Shown here piece by piece: positions 36,042-47,508 of a DNA stretch of 64,000 nt. Positions within the stretch are counted from its first letter, which is position 1, and the number at the start of each line of letters is the position of its first letter. The notes under the pieces were generated by a model. That model saw only the letters and a list, made by a program, of their open reading frames with translations, did no database searches and was not told where the DNA came from. This DNA comes from Parietaria judaica (taxonomy: Eukaryota > Streptophyta > Magnoliopsida > Rosales > Urticaceae). The stretch lies in contig OX940865.1 in assembly GCA_954871525.1 (NCBI GenBank), positions 14,584,606 to 14,648,605 on the forward strand, given 5' to 3'. The position numbers were made by a program, and so were the translations under genes.

Positions 36042-38797
36042 TTATGACCGAAAACTCCACCACCGCCGCTTCTTTCTGCTCTCAGCCGACGGAGCATCTG
36101 GATTGATTGAAATGAGATCAAAAAGTTTAAAAGGGTAATTACTACACCTTCTCTATCCAAAAAGAAAATTAAAATTACTACACCATCCTTGATCAGAAAG
36201 AAATCAAGGAAAAGCGTTTCGAGATTTTGTTATTCACAATTTCCGTTTTTGTTTTCTTGGATTTTCCGCTGGATGACAATAAAAACACAAAATAACCTTA
36301 CAAAAACAATAAGATAAAACAAGTTCGTTATAAATTCAATCTAGGGTTGAACATCAAAAGGAGAAGGTTATAACAGTAATTACTACCGTCTTCCTTGATT
36401 GGAAAGAAATCGATTACTCGCAATTTCAAATTATTACTATTAATTTTTTTCGGATTTTCCCTTGCGACAATAAAGCACAAAAATCAGAAAATTGAGCCTT
36501 ATGAATCTATTAGTAAATTTATTTGTTGAACATCAAAACAAGAAGGTTAAAACAGTAATTACGACCACCTTCATAAATTGGAAAGAAATCGATCAAAAGC
36601 GTTTCACGTTTACGAAATTCGCAAGTTCCTAGAACAAGATTAAACTCACCTCCTTGAGGATAAATTGAATTGTAGTGCACTTCTGCCCAAAAGCTCAAAC
36701 AAATAACTGCGCAAGCGACAAGACGAGCATAATTACGCTAAATTGTAACGAGAACATTACCTTATTGAGAAGATTACATAAATCGAGCAATCAGATCAAT
36801 TACTTATGATGCACTTATAGGAAAACTCTGAAAAACAGTAGATCTTAATTAACTAACGAGCTCCGAATTCTTATTACCTCTTTTCGGTTTCTGTAACTTT
36901 GGAAGAATCTCAATGCAATAGGTATCTTTGAACGAAGTTAAGACGATAATTTTCAGAGCATACTGCAAAAACATGTCACAAGTGTTAGTTCCCGAAGAAA
37001 ACGCAGAGCAAAAACCCGAACATGCAATATAAATCCCCGAAATGTTTTTATACAATTAATTTGTGAGATACATATTTTTTTCTTTTTCACTTATTTTTTG
37101 TAAGTTAAAAACCTAAGAGAAAATCGCCCGTACCGCATCTGCAGCAGCCTGCAATGTGACATGGTCGCCCCATTCGCCGCTCCTGGTTTCATACAAATAG
37201 ACAGGCATTAATTACCAAACAGCCCCTGAAACTCGAGAGCAGTGTCAAAAGCGTGAAAGGACGAAACGGGAAGAGTAGTACATCGACATCCTTTCGATAT
37301 AGTCGGTGTATTCCATGGGAACATATCCCTCATAAATCTCCGGATGAGATTTGAGCTGATCAAACAAAAAAAGACGAACAATAAGATAAAATAATTCATT
37401 CAACTGAAATAATTAAGAGCAGATTTCTCAGATTTGAACCTGATTTACTATTTCACGTCTCACGTCTTTGTGATTCTCGGGCGTGCCATAAAGTTGATCC
37501 GACAGAGAATGAAACTGGAATGAAGAGGGGAAAAAGAAAAGACAACTCAATTTCTGTATCAAGAACAAAAACAAAACAAAAACAAAAGAACAAAAACTGG
37601 TGACAAAGGGTAAAACCGTAAAAGCGCAAACCTGACAGTTTCCGTCTCCTTCAACCTGACGTTCGACAAACCCAAATGACTCCAATCTATCCACAGAAGA
37701 GATGGATTACTCCAAAATTTACCAGTTCAAAAAAAATATGAAGAGAGAAGGGAAAATGGGAAATTCAATACTAGATAAATTGCGTTTTAAGGTTGTCATA
37801 CGGTATAATCATTAATGGAAATTTTAATTGAGAATTTCGTTAATTAAAATACGATGGCAATGTTTTGATAGGAACCAATATCAAAACCAACCAAAATGCA
37901 CAGTAAGCCAATATTAGTCATTCCATCTTAACTTAAAACACAAAAACAACTTGAATAAACATAACATAAATAACTAAAAGACCGACTTGCCCCTCGGCAA
38001 TCGTGGTCTATCATATTACCTGTCCAGAAGTCTTTGATGGTCTGAAGTGGCTTCGTCAATCGACGGAATTTCGCCATTAATCTTCGGAACATGCTGCACG
38101 AGAAGTCGGAAACACACAGTAATATTCGTTAAAATATTCAAAATACCGATATTTCCAGCAGATTCCATCTCTTGAAGTTCCGAAAACAGAATCAACACTA
38201 AACTAATTCCCGTCTAGAAGTGTCCTAAACAGAATAATAACCAAATTAAATGCATTAGAAATGTTTAACACACTATAAGCTTACGGGAATTGGGGTAATT
38301 GAATCGAATTTGGAGAAGACTTCATCATCATTCGCATAATCTTCACCTAATTCCAAACCGTGCATATATTCATCTTGGTCAACAATATCGCCTTCTTCAA
38401 GACTATAATCACGTTCTACATAGGCAAACAAGCATCATTAATGATTAATTCTTTTCGGTTATTTCTCCTCTTTGCTAAAAACAATTCTAATACCCGAAGA
38501 ATAATTCCTCGGCGGGCTTTGCCAAGAATCCAAGAAAACGGAGGATTCCGGAGAATCATGATCTTCTCCCGAGCGAGAATCAACCATGTCTAGGCGAGCA
38601 AACTCTTCTTGTAGAGCGTGAGCGATCATCTCGTCGTTCTCCACATAATTCGAGTCCACACTATAAGGAACACCGTAAGGTTCTCTCCGGTGCATCTCGT
38701 TACCGGAGTAACCATAGTTCAAAACCGGATCATCCTCTACGCTGAGCAGTCTGAGGCCCCACCTGACAAAGTCCGAGTCGTGTTCATAAATAGCCAT
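36042..38797 (-). CDS. OTU-domain cysteine protease (deubiquitinase)
   Basis: Cleaves ubiquitin chains; OTU family C65/C85-like, closest to the plant OTU9/10/11 group. Ten exons join in frame to 319 residues: 38797-38494, 38415-38285, 38093-38020, 37686-37632, 37514-37440, 37355-37282, 37182-37134, 36962-36878, 36706-36650, 36097-36042. The N-terminal half is acidic and disordered, with VENDEMIAHALQEEFARLDM. The catalytic motif EGDGNCQFHSLSDQLY gives Asp184 and Cys187; the catalytic His is His293 in SFWAEVHYNSIYP. The C-terminus ends in a basic ESRKKRRWWSF. A 5'UTR intron (38800-39756) precedes the start, with GTAAGT donor and GCAG acceptor two bases before the ATG. Intron 9 carries a triplicated repeat. 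Position 4 of the catalytic loop is His where relatives have Arg (NCQFR to NCQFH), probably neutral. Confidence 0.93.
36098..36649. repeat. Three diverged ~180-205-bp repeats in OTU intron 9
   Basis: A module with AGGTTAWAACAGTAATTAC, CTTCCTTGATTGGAAAGAAATCGAT and an AAAGCGTTTC tail appears three times, with landmarks near 36195, 36400 and 36580. It fills most of the intron before the last exon. The origin is unclear. Confidence 0.6.
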
Positions 38798-38799
38798 CG

Positions 38800-39910
38800 C
38801 TGCAAGCCAAAAAAAAAAAAAAAAACCTTTCCTAACTAAGAAAACTTCCTTTATATAAACAAATCAGAAAAGACCATCTAAACAATAATTTTTCTCAGCT
38901 TAATAAGATTGACCATGGAGTTTACTAATATTATTCTTTTCATGTTTAAAAAATAAATAAAAAAATAGCGGCATAACATAAGTACCCGAAGTTTTTCCAA
39001 AATGGGGCGACATATTCTGAAGCTTTTAATTGCATGGATTGGAACTAATACCAAAGGCTGAATAATTGGGTTCTCGGTCACAAATTTATCCGCTGATGCT
39101 AAGTCATGGCGCGTGTACGCCTGTAATTTGGTCCTCACACTTAAAATTAACGGGGCCGATTGGGATGGAACAAATCGACGGCCCAATAATGCATTCTCTG
39201 AGTATTGATTCTGTGCAATTGAAAGCTTGGGAACAACCCTAACTTTGGCTACTTATGCCGCTTTTTCCCCAAAAAATATTATCAATCAACACACCAAGTC
39301 ATCAACTACACAAAAAAGTGTTCCTAAAGAGACCTCAATTCTATATTTAATAAAGGAAATGAATTCTTCTGTGATTTAGAAAGACCGTGCTCACCAATAA
39401 ACTAATCAATTCATAAAACTTGTTCCGCATAATTAGATTGACCCTCGAATTAATTAATAGTATTTCTAATTTTTTGATGAAAACAATCGAACAAGACCAA
39501 CGAAGCACAATTACATATAAAAATCCAGTCTTTATCTGAATATCCATGATCTCCAAGGTGTTAAAATTCAAACACGACACACCAATTCAAAGATTGAAAC
39601 TTTATCAAAACCCCATTTCAAAACAATCCCAGAACAAGTGGAAATCACTAATTATATATGTATGTACAGATAACCCAACGAAACCCAGTACAATAATTCA
39701 ACAAAAACCAGGTAAAATGAGTCAAAAATAAAAAATGGGATCAATTAAGGACTTACCCAATTATCAGCTCGTTCCTAAAGACCTCTGAATCTTCGGTTGA
39801 AGGCTATATATACTGACATGTATATGTATTTATGTATAGCTGGGAATGCACACAGAAGAAGTGGGTGACGATATTTCAGCTAAAGGGAGAAAATGGAGAA
39901 TTGGGAAATG
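38800..39910 (-). other. 5'UTR exon, 5'UTR intron and promoter of the OTU gene
   Basis: On the minus strand a 5'UTR exon ends at 39757 with GGG|GTAAGT, and its intron runs to 38800. TATATATA-type motifs at 39803-39821 and 39920-39955 are candidate TATA boxes; the upstream one leaves a longer leader. Open frames here are intronic noise. Confidence 0.5.
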
Positions 39911-40013
39911 GGAGTTTCGATGGTGTGTATATCATATATGTATAGATATAAACGTAGAGTATCGAAGAGGTTAAAGGTGAGCGATGCTTGGATTGAATGG
40001 CTGGGATTGTGCG

Positions 40014-40108
40014 TTGATGATAAGTACAGAATAATGTATTGCAAAACCACCAAAATCTTTATTTGATGATAAGTACAGAATAATGTATTGCAAAACCACT
40101 AAAATATT
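40014..40108. repeat. 49-bp tandem duplication
   Basis: TTGATGATAAGTACAGAATA and the sequence following it occur twice head-to-tail, starting at 40014 and 40063, differing at only a few bases. Confidence 0.85.
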
Positions 40109-40518
40109 TATTATTTTGTGAGGCCATGATAATGTTCACGAAACACGTCACATGAAAAATTATTGTATGTTCATTGTACTTTTTGGAGTAATTTTAACGC
40201 CACAATAATGAAATTGCAATTATTGAAACGGTGAAACAAATATTATGAATAGTCGTGAGTGTAAAAATTGTCATCATTTAAAAATATTTTGTAAGATATT
40301 TGCGGTATAAGTATCTAAAATTAAGATTGTAAAAGACACCGTATTCTCATTTTAAAAAAAAAATGTGGTCACTAATAAAAGTTTGCTAACATAATAATTG
40401 AGTGCCAATGAGATTACACTTTCAATTATTTTTATCGAAAAAATATATATATGGCCACTTTCAACTAATTAATTTGCTTATAATTTTTCCCCAATATTTT
40501 TCAGTTATAATGTCAATT

Positions 40519-40566
40519 ATTATAACTCTAAATAATTGAGATTTATCAATTATTTAGAGTTATAAT
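40519..40566. repeat. Perfect 21-bp inverted repeat, 6-base loop
   Basis: The left arm 40519-40539 (ATTATAACTCTAAATAATTG plus A) is the exact reverse complement of 40546-40566, around loop GATTTA. As DNA or RNA it forms a perfect hairpin. A direct repeat, GTTATAATGTCA, also overlaps both sides (40504 and 40559). Confidence 0.85.
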
Positions 40567-40885
40567 GTCACACCACGAGCCATGCGTGTTGTGTGTCAAT
40601 TCCAAGTTGCTTAAGTTATGCTTAATTAATTGATTAATCAATAAGTTAATAAAGATTTATTAATTTCCATATGCATGAAAATGGAAATGGAAACTGCGTG
40701 TAATGCACTTAATTAACAATCATTTTTGAATTGAAAGTCGTGTGACACCTCTCTATTCACGAATAAGTTGATTATATCATACGTGGCAACAGTTGAATCT
40801 TTGACATATTAACTCACGAGCGTGTCAACTGTCAAGTAAGCTTTCATCACTACTCATATTTTCACATACAAAAATAAAACGCATG

Positions 40886-40920
40886 CAATGCAATGCAATG
40901 CAATGCAATGCAATGCAATG
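40886..40920. repeat. (CAATG)7 pentanucleotide microsatellite
   Basis: Seven uninterrupted CAATG units, followed at 40932 by a short CA-rich run. Confidence 0.9.
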
Positions 40921-42206
40921 TACGATCACCCTCACACACACACACGACACACATTTATACATTAATTTATATAAGGTAAATACAGGCAAAATACTTTGAA
41001 GCATATAGAATTTCCCAACAGATTTCGAATCTTATTTTGTTTTGTTAAAAGTTCTAAAAATATTATTATTTTCGTGTCACCGTAAGTTTTAAGTGACTTA
41101 TGTTATTACTTATAGTCAAATACCACTGGTTACCTTTTTTTTTGCATTGACAACGGAGTTTATATATAACACCAATTTCGTTGATGCTTACTCTTGAAGT
41201 CGGATTACAGTGGTCCTACGCAAGATATAGGGTTAATATTCTAACCAACATTAGACATATTTTATCGACGCCACTGTATTTTATTTTGGCATTGTACGTA
41301 CCATTGCCGTAAAAAAAGTTAGTAAAATACAAGCCGGTTGAGCCAATTTACATAGAGTACTTATAATGCAAACATCTCTCCTTAAAATATAATATGAGTA
41401 GGGTTAAATATAGCCCTTGACATAAGAGCCTTTTGGTGATGAGAAAAGACGTATTTTAGTTATTAGGTCAATGTGTTATAAAGCTCTTAATATGTATTAT
41501 GCGGCAACGTGTACAACTTTCAATTATTATCATAATCATGCCCATTAAGGTTTATAAGATCATATCATAAAGTCCAATAAATTGCATTATTAATTGTGAG
41601 TTTATTAGGGATGGATGATATCCTAATTTATATATCTCATGAAATTAATTGGTTATTTATTCTCTTGAAAGTTATACTCATCCTTAGAATATGGATTATT
41701 TGTTTATTTTTTTATCTTACAATGAAAAATACACATATATTCTTATCCTCTATTCGAGATTATTTTTTATTATTTTAAATTTACATTTCACTTTACTAAA
41801 GACCGTTTTTTATTAATATATAACCGCCTAGATCAAAATGAACACATACAAATATGAGCTTATCCATATCGATTTTAAAACGGGCGTGAAATATCCGTTT
41901 TTGCAATACTTACAACACTACTAGACAGACTGAATCTTGATGTGACACTAAGAGAAATTAAATATTTCATGATTTAATACATATATATATTATAATATTC
42001 AACGTATGTTATACTACTTTATTACTGAATTAGGTTGTGTTTTTGCAATTTGCATGGATATAGTTTGAAGTCAACCAGCATAACGTGGGGTTTGCCTATT
42101 TGCCTTAATTATATCGTCTCTTTTCCTTGCTTTATTATTCCATAAAGTTTTAGGAATGTGTTTTTTTTTTTAGACTATATAGCTTGTTTCATTAATGAAC
42201 CCTCTA

Positions 42207-42417
42207 ATTTTTTTTATTTTTTTAAGGGAGTGACGCTATCGGTTAAGGTTACAATGCACTCTCGCATTAGTTGATATATTCAGTGTAAGAACAAGTGGCA
42301 CTAATGCCAAGTTTACATAATATGTAAAGGGAACACTAATGTGAGACCCATGAGAGTTTGAACTATTTACCTCTATTCAAGGTGTAGTGGAGTTACCACT
42401 AGGCCAAACAAGCTTGG
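42207..42417 (-). mobile_element. tRNA-derived SINE, copy 1
   Basis: Flanked by a 15-bp TSD with two mismatches (TTAATGAACCCTCTA at 42192-42206, TTAATGAACTCTTTA at 42418-42432). Read on the minus strand it starts with CCAAGCTTGTTTGGCCTAGT, has an A-box-like TAGTGGTAACTCC and a B-box-like GTTCAAAC, and ends in an A-rich tail. The copy at 55700-55904 matches it along most of its length. No coding capacity, as expected. Confidence 0.83.
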
Positions 42418-42432
42418 TTAATGAACTCTTTA

Positions 42433-43598
42433 GTTTTAACAGCAGTTAAGTATGCCCTCAATGTTTATATTTTTATACTCTTTAGTCTTTATCATTTTTT
42501 ATTTTTGAAATCTCTAAATTACCTTTTATATACGCTATAATCATATATAAAAACTTTTAACTCATAAAAGCATCAACAGAAAACAAAAACCCGCAAAGAA
42601 CTTACTCAAAGGGGACTAGATGTTATATTTTAGCTACAGATAAAAAAAAATGCAATTTTTTTGAAGTATGACTTGTAAACAAATTTGTTTGTTTTCTGTT
42701 TATGTAAAATGCCAATAAAAGGAAGATAACTTCGAGAAAAAAGTGATATCTTTTCAAATTCATTGGCCAACAATTCTATTTCTTGTGAAGAAAGCCTCGT
42801 AACTTTAAGATATTCTCTACCTTACTCTAATGAAGTCATAAAATATTACCAAATAATTATTTTTAATAGAAAACAGTAGGCAAAAAATGTCATAGATCAT
42901 TTTATTCAATTTAGGAAATTCGACATAAATAATTTTTTTGAAGTATCATGTGACGTCGTAAGATTTGTCTACCATTCGTTTTGCCACGTTTTTACGTATT
43001 TTTAAGTTAACAGATTATCACTATTTAATTTTTTACCATCATTATTATTAAGGAAATTTCTTAAAATTGGTGTATTTTTCTAGTGATAGTGTATTTAAAT
43101 GCGTAAAAATATTGTCAAAACAAAAGAAGTAAAATATCATGGACAAATTACGTTCGCAAGTAAAACATTACGGTAGGTAATTAGTAAAAAAAATTAATTA
43201 CTTAGTCCAAAAATTTTGTTACGCAAAAAAATTATATTGTTGAAAATTTGTGCCAAAAAAATTAAGTATAAGTATTTTTGCCCTAAATATTTCTTCAATT
43301 TATATTATTTCCTTATTTTAGGTTTGGAAAGCATAAATGGATTGAAATCATAATCACTAATAATAAATACATATTTTGGTGTAATTATGAAGAAGCCAAA
43401 ACGTGTAAACTTCATCGCACAGACATTCTTTGTGGCGTTTACACCTAATTAAGTAGATGTCCATTCATTTTTCTTTGGTATATCATAAAGTCAAAAAAAC
43501 TTTTTATGTGGACATCTGAATTTGTCTTACAAAAAAGGTTTTTCCTTATATCGGGACCGGGTTCCTTATCATTCAATTCAGACACTCTCACTATTATA
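42433..43598. other. Intergenic, no gene seen
   Basis: AT-rich spacer between the SINE and the solo LTR, with no recognisable feature. Confidence 0.5.
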
Positions 43599-43603
43599 GT
43601 GTG

Positions 43604-44446
43604 TGTCACAGGGTCAATTTCGTACCTGAATTTTTGACCTTGTGCGGCGCCGTGTACACTCAAACACGACCAGCCTTCCCCGTGTAAACCAACTCTCGTA
43701 TGCAAACCTAGACTAAGTACCCAATGAATTTCGACTAAGCAAGTAAAGTATCACACCACGACACAAGCTTACGGGGCACACCCCAACCTTTCTTTTTATT
43801 AAAAGGGTAGACTCAGGTGTGCTAACGCCGTTCCCTTCGTCTCACTCACAAAGCTCTCGCAAAGCACTAACTCTCACTCTAGCCTAAACTCGCATATGGT
43901 TTCACACCTTTAAGATAGCCACATTCGACTTTATTTATAGAATACAAAGAGAAAACCTAATCCTAATCGAATCCTAACTCTTAAGCCTTATCCTATCTTT
44001 AGCATGTTTATCCTTGAAGATAGCCCACCATATTCACGAATCCATGGGCCGAACTCTCCCTTTGCGCGTCCTTCTTGGGCCTTCCGCGTGGGTGACGCTC
44101 ACCGAGTCCGTGTGGGTGACGCTGGACTTCTCCGCGTGGGTGACGCTCGCTGCGTCACCGCGTGCCACTTTTCCCCTGCCCGAATGCGCGTATCCGCTGC
44201 CCTGGTTGCTCGCGTGTGAGTTCGCTGCCCGTGCCCTTCTCGGACATGCTACTCGTGCTTGTTGCATGCTTCTCACGTACTCTCGTGCGTTGGGCCGCTG
44301 CCCTATGCCGCACGTGCTCGGCCCACCACCTAAGCCAAGTCTTTCCTTGCGCCTTGCCACTCACTAGGCGCTTCGGGAGGCTTGTTGGGCCTCCTTCCCG
44401 TGCTTCCCCGGGCACGGATCCTCTCTAAGGATTTTAGGGTGTGACA
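43604..44446 (-). mobile_element. Solo LTR, probably Ty3/gypsy
   Basis: 843 bp, starting TGTCACA and ending TGTGACA, flanked by a 5-bp TSD, GTGTG (43599-43603 and 44447-44451), as for LTR-retrotransposon integration. Minus orientation is favoured: the start then reads TGTCACACCCTAAAATCC, typical of plant gypsy LTRs, and a TATAAATA-like promoter lies at about 43930-43940. A GC-rich part (44080-44165) repeats GCGTGGGTGACGCT three times. No second LTR or internal domain is present, so it is a recombination remnant. The superfamily call is less certain than the solo-LTR call. Confidence 0.85.
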
Positions 44447-44756
44447 GTGTGTGTGTATATATATATATATATAATTAATTGTGTCGATTTTATTTTACGA
44501 GTATGTTGTTTTACAGATCGTTCTACCGATGAACTTTTTTTATATATATATATATATATTGTATACATATTACTCAATATTCAAAAAATAAATTATATAA
44601 TTAAAATAAAATGAGTTTTTCCAGTGGATTTTGGTGAGGGATTATGTTGGAGTTGATGAGAAAAATTAAATAAAGTATGTGGGTTTTTCGTAATAAAAGT
44701 GAAACTTAGTTACTTCTGTTTCAATTTTTTTTTATTTTTTATTTATCACTGTTTTG

Positions 44757-45510
44757 TTGGGGAGTAAATAAAACTCGGAAATGCGAGTTTTAAACCGCAT
44801 CCGGACCGTAACCGCATTATAAAAAGACCGGAACCGCATTAATCCGGGTTAAACCGGAACCGGTTTATAGAGAGGAAAAAAAAAAACCGGAACTCGGATA
44901 CTAGGTTACTAAAACCCGCTTATTAAATATATATATATATATATATATAAATATAGAAGTTTTTAACCCAAAAAGTACCTAATTATTTCTCTAATTGGAT
45001 TAGTCATGTTTTAGTACAAAATGATGTCGTTTTACTTGGCACAAAATGATGTCGTTAAATGTTTTTGTACTATGTATAGCAATCCGTAGCAATCCCGGAT
45101 ATTTTTTCATGCTGTGTTTAGCAATCATAGCAAGATAATTAACTATAGTTAGCAAACCAGATGATATTATGCTTATTAATATGTAGCAATATGGATGTTA
45201 AGATATAGTATGATATATATACTTTGTTTATAATTATTTCAAGTTTCTTTTTTAATATAAATTCAAGTTCAAATCCCGGTTATTATGCGAAATTTTATTT
45301 TAAAATTGAAATTGCATGCAATCCGGATCCGGGTTTAAAACCCGGGTTTTCGATACAAAAACCGGTTTTTAACCCGGATCCGGATTTTAGGGTTTTTTTT
45401 TTTGAAAAAATATCCGGATCCGGGTTTCAATATTAGGAAACCCGAAATCCGGATTCGGGTACCGGGTATGGCAAAAAAAAAACTGGGTACCAGATCCGCT
45501 TTCACCCCTA
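44757..45510. mobile_element. Non-autonomous hAT-like element, CCGG-repeat family, copy 3
   Basis: A 754 bp element with a perfect 8-bp TSD, CTGTTTTG (44749-44756 and 45511-45518). Ends are TTGGGGAGTAAATA and TTTCACCCCTA. Subterminal arrays of CCGGAACCGG, AACCCGGATCCGG and GGGTACCGGGT surround an AT-rich core. No transposase. A short frame over the right subterminal array has no domain. Confidence 0.87.
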
Positions 45511-45518
45511 CTGTTTTG

Positions 45519-46450
45519 AACTAATATACTGGTATATAATTAATCAAATATATATAATATTATAATTAAACAATGTCGTTTATTCTTCCTTCCGTGCGTT
45601 ACTATCTTTTCTCATTTGCATATAGAATCCTTTCCTATAATTTTTTATAATTGTCGTTTTCTAAGCAAACACAAAGAGACGCATATCCTTTCTTGTCGTT
45701 TTCAATAAATAATGTCGTATAATGGCGTTGTTTCACCAAATCTCAAATGCCTTCACTTTAACATCTTATCGTTAAAAACTCGAATTAAGATTATTAGGGA
45801 CTTAAGTAAGGAAGGGAGTGTTTTTTCTTTTCTTTTTTCATCATCATATGCAAACACATTAATCGAATTTTTTTCTTCCACATGTAATCGAGTACTCCAA
45901 AACTCCATCATTGTTTCTATGAATTTTCATTTACATAGTTTAAGTTGTAATGGTGTCAAAGCCAAGATTCAAAATATCATTTTTGGCGATAAATCAGTGA
46001 TCATTTTTGACAAATTTATCATTCACTTACCGATTAATCGATGAAATACCGCTAAAACTGTATGTTATCGTTACGACACTTGTCGAGGATGATCGACACT
46101 TTTGATAAAAAAAATCGCTAAAATATATTTAAGAATATATTTGCTCAATTTTTATAATGTGTTAAAAAATATTAAAAAACATAGTTGTTTCACACATTGG
46201 ATTTGGAGCAGCGAACTGATTATAATAATTATATTGATAATATTTTCTTTATATATACACTTTTTTTTTACTTTATAGTTCGAATAATCATTATATTATT
46301 GAAAACTCTACTAATAAGCAGTGTTATTTCAAAATATCTGGACTTGTATGTATGTAAACCCCGCGTTGTATGTATCAATTCCTTATTATTAACAAATAGG
46401 TTGGTACATTAAACATGTGCGTATAATATATAATTGGACTTTGTTTTTTA
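45519..46450. other. Intergenic, no convincing gene
   Basis: AT-rich. The open frame 45712-46044 (110 codons) lacks a recognisable domain, signal or splice context and is not called. Confidence 0.45.
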
Positions 46451-46453
46451 GAG

Positions 46454-46570
46454 GGGTGCAACACGAGGAATTCCAACGAAGTTACCCATCCTAGTACTAC
46501 TCTCGCCCAAACACGCTTAACTTCGGAGTTCTTATGAGATCTGGTGCATTAGTGCGAGTATGATCGCACC
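46454..46570 (-). mobile_element. 5S rRNA-derived sequence, probably a Cassandra TRIM remnant
   Basis: On the minus strand 117 bp match plant 5S rRNA along almost the whole length: GGTGCGATCATACTCGCACT at the start, GAAGTTAAGCGTG (A box) and GGGCGAGAGTAGTACTAGGA near the C box. The ends read GGTGCG and TTGCACCC, not the GGATGCG and TTGCATCCC of genomic 5S genes; that difference, from memory, is typical of the 5S segment inside Cassandra LTRs. The internal promoter has substitutions (GATCTC, GGATGGGTAACT), so a working 5S gene is unlikely. Downstream (46650-46740) GTCCCACATGG-type motifs, also common in TRIM LTRs, appear twice. LTR borders were not found. Confidence 0.75.
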
Positions 46571-47129
46571 TTATTATACTAAAAACAAGATTTGATAGAT
46601 ACTACAAAATTTTATAATACACATAATTGATTGTTTGGCTTAGTGGAGAAGTCCCACATGGAGCAAATATAAATGAATTATAATTGATAATATACATTTG
46701 TTTGAAAAGTTCCACATGGAACAAATACAAATAGAACAATAACATTGTTAGTACATAAATAGTAATCTTCATGTTCAAACCCAAGCAACCTCTATGTCAA
46801 AAATCGTCGAAAATGCTCAAAGCTCGACGACCACCGACAAATGAAAAATAAATTTTGATGATAATCGACAAAAAATTGAAAAGCTCATATTTTCTCATAT
46901 ATAAGGTCGTTTTCTATTATGGCATAATAATTCTTGCCTAAATAAATCCCATAAACAATGTTGTTTTCATGTCAGAATAACTTATCTTAAAAAGACGGTT
47001 ATGTTTTCACCTTTGATGTTTCTAAAGTAATCCGGTTCCTTCCGCTGAAACTACCATGAAACATTATAGCTTAATCAGGCATTGTGTGATCTAATAAATG
47101 TATACTTATGCTTATCCTCTTTAGAGATT

Positions 47130-47291
47130 ATGGACGTTCGTATTGGCAATTTAGGCTCGGAACTTGTTTTCGAGATATTAGTGAAGGTGGATATAGAGCA
47201 ATTGGTGCAGTGGAAGTTGGTTAGCAAGGCATGGTACAAAATTTTAATGCGGGATACTTTGGTATTCGAGCTACTCTTACTATATTCATAG
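47130..47291 (+). pseudogene. F-box gene fragment (N-terminal F-box only)
   Basis: 53 codons starting MDVRIGNLGSELVFEILVKV and continuing with IEQLVQWKLVSKAWYKIL, the shape of a plant F-box (an SKP1-binding helix bundle of SCF ubiquitin ligases). The frame stops just after, with no downstream kelch, LRR or FBA repeats. It lies within the left part of the tandem-duplicated kinase region and is absent from the other copy, so it was inserted or lost after the duplication. Confidence 0.6.
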
Positions 47292-47508
47292 AAAATATTA
47301 AATATTCCCAATTCCAATAAATGTACCCAGATTAATATTAATTCAGACCTCTTAGTATTTAATGAAAATAAAAATTTCTTATGAATGATCAACTATTTTT
47401 TCTGGTCTAGTTATCAATAAGGTCATGAAATAGTTATCTAGGTGGACCAAACATTAGTTTGTGTCACAAACAATGTATATATATATATATATATAATTAT
47501 AATAATAG

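Larger units (their letters stand above)
39911..42206. other. Intergenic, no gene seen
   Basis: AT-rich. It contains a 49-bp tandem duplication (40014-40108), a perfect 21-bp hairpin (40519-40566) and a (CAATG)7 tract (40886-40920), listed separately. No coding sequence found. Confidence 0.5.

Noticed and set aside
38878..39731. Several 60-100 codon frames upstream of the OTU gene
   Set aside because: Sit inside the 5'UTR intron inferred from GTAAGT and GCAG sites and lack domains.
43445..43705. 86-codon minus-strand frame
   Set aside because: Runs across the border of the solo LTR, has no domain, and coincides with LTR sequence.
44004..44428. GC-rich frames of 71-117 codons on both strands
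   Set aside because: Lie wholly in the solo LTR; the composition comes from the internal repeat, and LTRs do not code.
46454..46570. Functional 5S rRNA gene
   Set aside because: Single copy with internal promoter substitutions and ends of the retrotransposon type, so it was called a TRIM-derived remnant.
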